A program made the translations under genes and the position numbers. From Aspergillus flavus (lineage: Eukaryota > Ascomycota > Eurotiomycetes > Eurotiales > Aspergillaceae), in assembly GCF_009017415.1 (NCBI RefSeq), contig NC_092406.1, positions 2,666,001 to 2,730,000 of the forward strand: DNA of 64,000 bases. Reading direction: 5' to 3'. Positions 56,029-64,000 of the stretch are shown here, in pieces. The notes below the pieces were generated by a model. The model searched no databases. It saw only the letters and a program-made list of their open reading frames with translations, and was not told the origin of the DNA. How positions within the stretch are numbered: position 1 is the first letter of the stretch; every line of letters starts with the position of its first letter.

Positions 56029-57129
56029 AACATCGCGCTGCGAAGTGCGATTAGTAAATACCAAATTATATGCGCATACCCCTTTTGACTCAAGACTCCC
56101 TACCTTCTTTCGTGATAAGAACGTTGACTAGTAGAGTAAATTTTGGTCGAAGCGCATATGTTCCTGTACGTAGTAGGCCTTCACGAAGTGCTATAACTTT
56201 TTATGGACAGCTACCTTCATCAAGGTAATAAGCAGTTATGGGAGTCGGTGTCACTTGATTCATTGTGTATGTCATCGTCTTCTTCTCTACCAAGACGTGA
56301 CTTCTGTTGGATTGTACAAGTGATATTCACACCGTTGTCCCATGTCAATATCGTTAGGGACGTTAATCATCTGTACTATAAATGAAGGGTTGCCGCTGTT
56401 TCGTATGCCATGGGGAAGTCTGAGTATCGGCCTGGAGTACGAGTAGCCCTAGATGGGTCTACTCCACGCCCTAACTATTCCGTACTCTGTGTACCTGCGC
56501 CACTTGTGAGAGACTGAGAGTACTCCGTACGTCGTTTTGGGCCCACTTAATTTGTCGGTATGCGAACGGCAAAGGCTTACCCTGCAATGGATACCCCGTA
56601 ATTCTCCGCTTTTCCCCACAGGACTTAAATGTTAGCCAGTTCTAATGTTTGGCTTGATCGTACTCGTGGAAGCGAGGACTGAAGTCAAGACTGAATGCTT
56701 GGCACTAGGGCGCGTCGTCGGGTACAGTTCGGTAAAACTTGACTCTCGTGGCTGATGAACAATGATCATGACATCCCCTCGGTTCGTGTCCCCGCAAGTT
56801 ACCCCGAGGAGGAAGAAACGTGGAGAAGACTCAAGGATCGGGTTGGCTCTAGCGGAAGGAATTTTAACTGAAAAGGGAATGTTTCAAGCATAGAATTTGG
56901 TGCCTCGAGTTGCCGTTCCGGTAAAACATTTGTGAACTATTCTGTTTAACAGAAATATCAAGAAGCTATCTGCTGCATTCCCGGACGTGAATTTTGTCAT
57001 TTTTCTGCTGCTGTATGATTCATTGTCCATCTCTTACAGTTCATGATGGCTGAACCTACAAAACTTCGGTTGTGCCAAAGTCGACCCCGAGTGTTCATCA
57101 TCTCCGATATCTCAAACGAGCCCGCCGAC
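56029..57129. other. Intergenic, decayed region
   Basis: About 1.1 kb past DBP6 without an acceptable gene. Frames at 56203-56385 and 57043 onward have no consistent motif; the second belongs partly to the transporter remnant that follows. Nothing else is seen. Confidence 0.5.
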
Positions 57130-57407
57130 GATGAGTCCTTGGTCAGGTACCTTCTGTATAGCAATGAATTTGCTATCAATATCATGAGCGCAACCGCCGT
57201 TTCATGCATGGTGGCAAGATCGGGTTCATCTTCTTTGGTCCGTCCGTTCTGGTCTGCATTTATCTCTTCTTCTGTGTGCCTGAAATGCAAGGTCGTACGC
57301 CTGAGGAGCTGGAGGAAATGTTTACGGTCGGGGTTCCGGCAAGGAACTTCCAGACGTACGTATGTCAAGGACAGATGGTTGAGGAGACGAAGAAGGAATT
57401 AGTATAG
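57130..57407 (+). pseudogene. 3' remnant of an alpha-glucoside-type MFS sugar transporter
   Basis: The frame from about 57204 to the TAG at 57405-57407 reads GGKIGFIFFGPSVLVCIYL, then CVPEMQGRTPEELEEMF and VPARNFQTYVC, which is the end of fungal maltose/alpha-glucoside porters (last two membrane helices and cytosolic tail). Upstream coding in the expected frame is lost; a short fragment EFAINIMSATAVSC lies in another frame, so there is a frameshift near 57200. Only the last 70 or so residues of a roughly 530-residue protein remain. It cannot function and is a fragment left by rearrangement or decay. Confidence 0.75.
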
Positions 57408-57433
57408 AGTGGACTGGTGGGTGTTTCTGGTGC

Positions 57434-57850
57434 TACCCGGGACCAGAAAGCAGCAATCACGGTAAGGATAGCAGTTGGGCCATAAGTCCACATGTAGTGG
57501 CGACCTTCAACGGCCGAAGCGATCCCATAATTGACTTGAGAGATATGATTGAGCACCTCGAGAGCTGCGATAATCCCAAAGAATGCAATTACGAATATGA
57601 GCAAGATTCGTCGGCGGAGATAGAAAGGCCGCCAGCCAGAACTTTGACTCCTCGCTCCGTCGTGCGACCACTCCTCTTGACGTTTGGATAGATCATTCAA
57701 CTTGACATTTTTGACGACTGTAGTAATTTTCGACATGTCTATGTGCTTTGCTTCGTAAAGCAAAGTGACAAGGCCGCTTGCGGAGAAGTTCTGGGCATCA
57801 GCCATGTTTAAGGGTTTGGCCCCCACCAAGGGTGAGAGAACGAACTGCAT
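57434..57850 (-). pseudogene. Truncated DUF3433-type membrane protein
   Basis: The first 139 codons of a fungal DUF3433 protein: a basic tail with SSGWRPFYLRRRILLIFVIA, a membrane helix, a luminal stretch, then YGPTAILTVIAAFWSRV, the second helix. Full family members exceed 1000 residues. Here similarity ends at the codon near 57434, and the frame then runs into antisense of the transporter remnant before a stop at 57365. The start could be at 57850 or the inner ATG of MADAQNF at 57805. A truncated membrane protein might be expressed, but the gene is broken. Confidence 0.7.
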
Positions 57851-58462
57851 AGTTGAAATGAGAGATCATCCTCCAATGCTATAGTTTCGGTGACGGCTAA
57901 AATTAGATCAACCCGCTAGTTAGATTACAGGACCGAAGAAGGAATGATATCCTGGCGCGCTCCTGAAACCGCAGCAAAGTATATAAGAGGCATACTTGAC
58001 AAGGAAGGAGCTGTTGTAACATAGAATGAGCCGGGGGTCAAATATGGAATTTCAGCAATAGTACCTCAGCTGCAAAATAAAGGGCATTTTCATTAGGCGA
58101 TATAGTACGACATGAGTACTATGAGAGTTCCAAAGAACACTATACCAACTTGTAGCCATACTAGTGATTGGTACGCATTGCATAACTCTTATATATGACT
58201 AGCTTCCGCTGAAGAAACCCTAAGTAACTTACCATAGTGTTTCCTTAGTTAGGCTGTCTGCCAAGAGGACTATACTTTTAAAAATAACTTAATTGATCCG
58301 AGTTTATAAAGTCAAGTCTGACCTTTCGATTTATTTATTTATTTTTTTTTTTTTTTGAATATGAAATACCATAAATCCTCTGAATTTACATGAACCACTG
58401 GCCCATGCCGAGGAAAGGCTGGACCAAGAGTAGAATTATTTATACATTAGGTGACCACTAGT
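57851..58462. other. Intergenic
   Basis: Upstream region of the truncated DUF3433 gene and 3' flank of the small secreted peptide gene. It is AT-rich with a 14-base T run near 58343-58356. No gene is supported. Confidence 0.5.
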
Positions 58463-58717
58463 TTATGCACAATAAAAGTTGACATAGCAATCAGGCGTTC
58501 CGTCGCTGGCAATGTCGCAAGAGTCGATCATAGGGAAGAAGTCTGAATTAGGACACAGCGAGATGCAGCTTTTAGCGCTTCCGCAAGGAGAATCATCTAT
58601 ATCTCAGGATGTTAGCAGTTGCTTCTTATTATGACAAGGTGGCGTAGTTGGCAACTTGCATTGTGCTGAAACAAAGGCGGTTAGGCCGAGGAGAACAAGA
58701 GAGCACCGAAGAAACAT
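58463..58717 (-). CDS. Small secreted six-cysteine peptide
   Basis: Two exons (58660-58717 and 58463-58596) joined over a 63-base GC-AG intron (donor GCAAGT, branch CTAAC, acceptor ATAG) encode 63 residues. No GT donor gives both frame and a normal intron length. Residues 1-18 are a clear signal peptide (MFLRCSLVLLGLTAFVSA). The mature 45-residue chain carries six Cys (positions 24, 30, 34, 46, 56, 62), an even number that suggests three disulphides, and is otherwise polar and acidic. A 5'-UTR intron is likely (58728-58778) and a TATATAAA box lies at 58902-58909 on the minus strand. It may be an effector- or defence-like peptide; function is unknown, and no known toxin family is claimed. Confidence 0.7.
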
Positions 58718-58901
58718 TTTCGGCTATCTAAGGGTTTAGATGTGAGCATAGCGCCAGTGTTGTTGCAGAGAAGCTTACATTTAGACTGCTAAGCAGAGCT
58801 TCAAAGACGATACAGAGGCCAGTATTGAGATACTCAGAACCTGCACTTCGCTAGAGTGTCGGGTTTTGGGATTGATTGGGATCCATGGGCAAACAGCCCG
58901 A

Positions 58902-58909
58902 TTTATATA
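58902..58909 (-). promoter_or_regulatory. TATA box of the small secreted peptide gene
   Basis: TATATAAA on the minus strand, about 185 bases before the ATG; a leader of this length fits because about 51 bases of it are a probable 5'-UTR intron. Confidence 0.5.
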
Positions 58910-59908
58910 GACCCAGACGAACAGCTTTCGCTGTCTATGACACAGTCTGCCAATATCATGATCCTATAAGGTTTTAAGCAATGGTTCAACCGGTTCTAGC
59001 TCGAGTACAACATTCCGGCGCAACGTCATGACGGCTCGGGTTCCAGAACCACGGTTGTCCTCTCTGTTTGCGGCGATGGGATGTGGATAGCAAACCCCAC
59101 GATAGGCGAATGGAACCCAAATTACGGCCGCCCTGTGGGGGCTTGACAGTGCTATCATATCAATGACGACTCTAGGTAAACCTTGGTGAAAGAGAAAGCC
59201 GTTGAAGGAAGAGATAATTGAATCATGTCCTTCAAGAGGAAATCCTTATTAAGCAATAAGGGTTCCGCATGCACTCCAATGACTTAATAATATAGTAAAG
59301 TTAAGTCGATGTAATCGATGCTCTCTACATCATATATGGCAATCCATCGTCCTCTTGGACTTGGTAGATGAATAAACGCTTTCGTCGAAGGCAAGACATG
59401 AAGGTATTCCACCGAGGATATTGATGTATCCTGCTCATGTATTCCACTGACCTATGTAGTCATTTCAGCAATGTTTTAGTCTTGTAAGTATGAAAGCATT
59501 GCACTGTCCAAGCGTCGCCGAATATAATGGTCATAGGCCCTGTTAAACATTCCAGGGATCGAATCAATTAGTGGATAGAACTTCATGTTAAACCCTAATT
59601 CCCAGCTTGGAGCGTAGCTGTTAAAGAGTCCTCGGGTTGCACTGCATCCTCCTATCTCATAAATGGGAGATGAGCTGGATGTCGTTTTATCAAGCATTGT
59701 TAGAGGAAATAGTTGCCTTATTTTGTGAGCAATGTGCTTACAGTAAAGTACTTCCGGACCAACACTCTTGAAGAGGAATGACACTGAAGGGTAATCGTAA
59801 TTCTCTCTCTCTCTCTCTTGTTTTTTTATCAATTGTTATATATTTAGATTTGTCCTAGAGTCATATGCTAAGTTTATTGTAATCTTTTTTTTTCTCTTTA
59901 TCATTTTA
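58910..59908. other. Intergenic, with one unassigned open frame
   Basis: About 1 kb upstream of the secreted peptide gene and downstream of the kinase remnant. A minus-strand frame at 59476-59832 has no recognisable motif and begins in a (TC)n microsatellite (about 59802-59818). No RNA gene is seen. Confidence 0.45.
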
Positions 59909-61346
59909 TTAAACGTACCCCAGCTCTTCCAGAGCCGGTTCTCCCCAGCCTTTCATCCAATCTGAGTGCAATACCTCTTGTGCCGTTGCTCTTTCCTCCG
60001 GCCGGAAGGTCAGCATGGACCGAAGCATATCCTCAAACGCACTCTTCTCTTTCTCCGTCATTTTCTCCAGACCTGCCTCAGCCCGGGGCTGCTGTATACA
60101 GTAACCAAACCTCTGGTCCCAGGTCCTGCGTATGCTATCATGGCTCCTAGACGTCTCTGGCCTCAATTCGCCCTTTTCATTGAACCACTCCAGTCGTCTG
60201 CTCCACTTCCCCCACCACTCGGGAGGTAAGATACCAAGGACTTCGACTTGCTCTGCGGTGACACGGTCTGCAGTTGGCCAAGATGCCTCAAACAAAGGCC
60301 GCTGACCAGAAATCTCCCAAATGGTACAAGCAAGTGTCCAAATGTCCGAGGCAAAGGAGAGCGGCTCGTCAGAGAATATGGCCTCTGGTGGCTGGAGGAG
60401 AGGAAGGGTCTTCGAGGAGAACCTGGGTGTTTTGTGTGGGTTGAAGGATTCTCCAAAGTCGCTGAGGATGATCTTCTCCTCTCCAAAGACAAGATCATCG
60501 CTAGGAACGCCAAACCAGCCGGGTATGAATACATGCGCCGATACGCCATTTGACAATGGCTTGCCATCACGACGAATTTGGCCCCTGACTCTGGCTCTCC
60601 GAAAAGCTTATATAGCTCTGACGTGGAAAGACAGTCAATTGCATCAGGAAACTGGACTAGGATGTTGCCAAGATGGAGGTCTTGCAAATGGTGTTAGCTA
60701 GGCAACTCGGCCAGAGCCATCCATAAGCATAACATACCGCTATGAACAATACTTTCACTGTGAAGGAATGCCGCCCCACGAATGAGCTGAGCTGAGCGGT
60801 AATTGACTGTGCGACCTTGGGCCGAAAAAGCCCGAAAGTCGAAGCCTCTTTAGCATCGAACAAGCCCATCCGTGCCGGCGGAGTGACGATACATTTATGC
60901 TTCCCATTGGGACCGGCAACCCAGAATTCGTCGATGAGGGGTGGAATAATTTCTTTTCCCAGTCTAACTGGCGAGTCCCCAAGAGAATATAGAAGACCTG
61001 CCCCAGGCGTGTAAGCACTGGTATCGGCAGTAACAGGCTTCACTGCCACATATCTGGCTCTTCGTAGTTCACGGGCAAGCCATATAGTCGAGTATCCTGC
61101 GTACCCAAGCTTGTCCACCAGTTGCTAGCGGCCGTCATCTAGCTTGTCCCCGATTTTCAGAGGATGATATCCTCCAGGGCAGTATCTGTCCAGGTCTTCC
61201 ACGTATTCAATAAGCTTGTACTGGATCTTACCAGGTGTTATACTCGACTCGCTGGATCCCTCTGTTTCACGGCTCATCTCATCTGTCCTTAGGGGGGGGA
61301 ATGTGGACATCAATGTCTTTCGGACATGAAATTGGCCTGATACCAA
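59909..61346 (-). pseudogene. SRPK-like protein kinase, disrupted
   Basis: The pieces of one SR-protein-kinase-like gene lie in order but in three frames. N-terminal part: YHPLKIGDKLDDGR, then a TAG at 61125-61127 where family members have Tyr, then QLVDKLGYAGYSTIWLAREL with the lysine region VAVKPV. A five-base tandem duplication (GAGCT units, 60784-60797) shifts the frame before RGAAFLHSESIVHS. After an intron, the catalytic loop reads HSDLHLGNIL. A further one- or two-base indel near 60580 moves to the frame with RRDGKPLSNGV, DFG (ILSDFGESF), APE-like PPEAIFS and the C-lobe. Intact orthologues phosphorylate SR proteins. With a nonsense codon plus two frameshifts, a full kinase cannot be made here. 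Confidence 0.85.
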
Positions 61347-61562
61347 GCTGCATACCTGCCTATGAAATCGTTGGTGTTGACGTAAGTACGTGCGAACATC
61401 TGTAGAGGTAGTAGCAAGCGCAACGACCGGTCAGCGCTGGGGTTACCAGCTCGAGGGGGGTTGGTCTGAGGCAGTCGGAGATGGTGTCACATGACTCAGG
61501 AGCTTCTGTGTCTGGCTTATCGTCAATGCCTCAGGTATCTGAATCCTATTTCGGCCTCCCGA

Positions 61563-61820
61563 TCACCCAGCTTTTGTTGCTAAGAGTTGCAGTTTAAATC
61601 GGATCCTGACGATTGCTCGCTCGCTGTAGCCAGCTGCTTTGGTTATCTGGGAGGTGGTCAATTTACCATTGTCTATGAGCACGAGCGTAGATTTAGCTAG
61701 ATGGGAGCTATTGTTTGTACTGCTGGTGGATATGATTAGAAAGGAAGACACTCTATGGTATGAGAATATTGACGTGAGGTGATATGGTAGCAGTGTTTGG
61801 CTATGGTAGGTAATACACAC
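61563..61820 (-). pseudogene. Helix-turn-helix remnant of a Tc1/mariner-type transposase
   Basis: An 85-codon frame ends in GKLTTSQITKAAGYSERAIVRIR, which has the spacing of the N-terminal DNA-binding helix-turn-helix of fungal Tc1-like DDE transposases. No catalytic DDE part follows in any frame nearby, so only the N-terminal domain remains. The assignment rests on pattern similarity and is tentative. Terminal repeats were not found. Confidence 0.4.
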
Positions 61821-63491
61821 CCGTTTAGTTTATATATTTATTAAGGCCTAGACTCAGGGGTTTTCATAGACTATGCTGAATATAAGTTTCTTGGCATTAG
61901 GGTTCAATGTAGGTGGTGACAGCAACATTCCCAAGTACTGTATTATCACTTGTCCTCCTTAAAATAATGTACCGATTAGAACAGGGCAACCCGAGCACTT
62001 GAAAAGTTTATCTTGATTCTTGAAATAAGAGAATTTAAAATCTGGTTTTGGAGAGAGTCTCCATATTACAAGTGAGGTGATAATTTGCCTGCATGCAGCT
62101 CGGAAGATGTATACAGTATGACGTTTGAGAATGTTATGAACTTTTGTGCTCTGTCCTACTCGTCTTGAATCACTTCTTTTTTAACGTGCACTGAGAGCAG
62201 GTATATTTCAATAAAACTCTTGATCTTATTATTTTCGAAATGATATCTCCTCCAGCCGCGACAGATACTCTGAGACTGGGTAAGATATAGTAGTTCTTAT
62301 CGAGAGATAATGTACCTATACTAAGCGTGCGACAGCTTGATATTATTCCCTGTACTTTCCCAGCCTTGTATTCTATCCACCGTGCATCCCGACCGGACAG
62401 TAGTCAGATAGGTAACTATCAGCGAATTATCAGCTATTATATATTTATTACATTATTCTATCATATAGACCGTTTTCTACTATCTTTTATGCGTGGTAGT
62501 ACAGTTCAAGCTTTGGGGACGACGGAAAAAATGATAGTAATACCGCCAACGCCCGACGGTCTTTGTATCACATACTGGTTTGTACTACCAGAAGGAATGA
62601 ACGGAATGAATAAGTCAAACTTAGTTTGAATGTATTTAAGCTTGCATATCTATAAAAGGAAGCTCTAGAGGATTGTAATCGAGGGGTCTGTTTTGGGTGG
62701 TAGTAGATATGCTCTGTAGTAGATGTAAGTAAGCTGCATAATGGTTGCTGAAACAGCGTAAAAGCCCACGAGCATCATCAATTAAATGACAGGATAGCTT
62801 GGCAGGGCAAACAGCTGGGAGCCCGTAGCTTCAAAGCTCCCCTCAGTAATCAAATGAGGCAGCAGAACAAAGAACGTAAAGCTTTGGGATGTACCACTGC
62901 CCTAAATATGTAATCTACGGCTATGGTCCCCGGCCCCTGGGCCTCCCAGCCGCCATAGGGGAAATTTTCTTAGGGTGCCCGGTGCTCGGGTCTCGTTTCA
63001 CCAACCTACAATATTGGGGTAACATTGATTTCTTGACATCCTAGTTTTTTATGCATTTGATCCTTGGTCTATGTTCTCTCCAGCTGCTGTGTTTCGATGC
63101 GGCCGGGGCAAACCTACTCGAATGTTATAGCCTTCTAATTTAATACCTCAATAGTTACTCTCCTTCATAGAGGACAAGCTTTGGTGCCGTTAGACAACAG
63201 GACAGGCTTGATCGAGCTTTACCTGAATATTTACCAAAGTAAAATAATAAAGTAGTATTATTTATCGACAGCAGCAGGCTATATAGAGAACCAAAAGAAA
63301 CACTAATATATTATTGATTAAAGGTAAATCCCCACCTTTGCCAACCTCACAGTCCCTCTACGCTATGCCTGAGCAAACGGCTCAGGAAAGGGGTTGTCCA
63401 TGGAATAAGATATATTAGGCTTGATTCCGCTTAAAACATCATCCAAAGCAACACTTCTCGTTTCATTCTATCACCCAAATCCCTCGAAGCC
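61821..63491. other. AT-rich gene-free stretch
   Basis: About 1.7 kb of AT-rich DNA with no acceptable gene. A perfect 7-base stem hairpin (CCTGAGC, five-base loop, GCTCAGG) lies near 63368-63386. The remaining frames are short. The stretch may be transposon debris and contains the promoter of the gene at the window edge. Confidence 0.5.
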
Positions 63492-64000
63492 ATGATAGTT
63501 TTAAACCTCCTACGGGCCTGGATTGCCCATGAAAGCCTGCTCAAAGTGACCATCTTTGGACTACTTCTTCAACTCTCCTTTGCCCATTCGTTTAGCAACG
63601 ATGTGACTCCAGACAGTCTATCCCCCCGACAGGCCCATTTTGTCAATGGCCCAATGAAGTTCGATAGCTCCCTAGGAGAAGAGGCCGCGCAACAAGTGAT
63701 ATGGTCCCAGCATGGAAATTCACAACGAGCCACTATCCAGGTATATGTGAGCCGAGGATTTCTGCAGGCGCAGAATACAATGCAGAATCCCACCCCAGAA
63801 GACGTTTGCTTCACCCTCTCGAACTTCAAGCTTATTGGCGATAAATACAGTACAACGAGGGTTGATTTTACACGACACTCGTACACCGAAGTACGGGTCA
63901 GCATCGATCTTCCAACGAAACGCAGTGCCGACCAAGTACAGGCGGCAGTGACTATGAAGGCTAACAGCCTGCTGGTTGATATGCAAAATCAACAAACTCA
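63492..64000 (+). CDS. Putative secreted protein, cut by window edge
   Basis: An open frame of 169 complete codons runs from an ATG at 63492 to the end of the window without a stop, so it does not appear as a closed frame. Residues 18-32 (KVTIFGLLLQLSFAH) form a hydrophobic core of a signal peptide or anchor after a short charged N-region. The following chain contains VNGPMKFDSSLGEEAA and a beta-rich part (ATIQVYVSRGFLQAQN, EVRVSIDLPTK), with one Cys only. No family is recognised. The length and steady coding character on one strand make it a likely real gene. Confidence 0.55.
   Translation, partial: MIVLNLLRAWIAHESLLKVTIFGLLLQLSFAHSFSNDVTPDSLSPRQAHFVNGPMKFDSSLGEEAAQQVIWSQHGNSQRATIQVYVSRGFLQAQNTMQNPTPEDVCFTLSNFKLIGDKYSTTRVDFTRHSYTEVRVSIDLPTKRSADQVQAAVTMKANSLLVDMQNQQT

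Noticed and set aside
59476..59832. 118-codon open frame on the minus strand
   Set aside because: No recognisable motif, starts within a TC microsatellite, and no splice partner or promoter is evident.
1..64000. CRISPR arrays, bacterial operons or prophage features
   Set aside because: No regularly spaced repeats or ribosome binding sites; the introns and gene families are those of a filamentous fungus.

Overview
The window is a nuclear chromosome segment of a filamentous ascomycete. Short (about 50-70 nt) GT-AG introns with CTAAC/CTGAC-like branch points occur throughout, and the gene content is typical of Eurotiomycetes (probably an Aspergillus or Penicillium relative; this placement is inferred). 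Most gene models below were assembled from splice sites, and the frame and total length were checked to be divisible by three.

Layout. (1) About 0-36 kb is accessory, secondary-metabolism-like DNA. After 3.3 kb without genes comes an AflR-type Zn2Cys6 regulator (3340-4533, minus). A 3.7 kb stretch with almost no coding follows, then a seven-exon non-reducing polyketide synthase with SAT-KS-MAT-PT-ACP-TE order (8269-14813, plus). Next are a sugar-porter MFS gene, a DHA1-type MFS exporter, a Fot1/pogo-like MITE, hypothetical genes, an AAA+ ATPase, an F-box-like protein, an atypical SDR, a DAL5/FEN2-type MFS transporter, a gene with an in-frame stop, a small membrane protein and a secreted GMC oxidoreductase. 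(2) About 37-56 kb is dense and mostly housekeeping: a GT4 glycosyltransferase diverging from a UDP-glucose dehydrogenase, a GST, a complex I B15-type subunit, SAP18, PRP18, an OSGIN-like flavoprotein, an ARFRP1/ARL3 GTPase, a disordered stress-type protein, GPI3/PIG-A and DBP6. (3) About 56-64 kb is again accessory and damaged. It holds a sugar-transporter 3' remnant fused tail-to-tail to a truncated DUF3433 gene, a small secreted six-cysteine peptide (GC-AG intron), an SRPK-like kinase with three disabling lesions, a transposase helix-turn-helix remnant and the start of a secreted protein cut by the window edge.

How genes may work together. The AflR-like factor is the obvious candidate regulator of the PKS. 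The PKS would make and release an aromatic polyketide using its own TE/Claisen cyclase. No tailoring oxidase or methyltransferase is adjacent; the nearest redox enzymes are the SDR at 26.8 kb and the GMC oxidase at 34-36 kb, so cluster limits are uncertain. The DHA1 MFS could export product. The GT4/UGDH pair, sharing one promoter region, looks like a two-gene module for making and transferring glucuronic acid to a membrane-bound acceptor. The core block between two decayed flanks suggests a boundary between conserved and fast-evolving chromosome regions.
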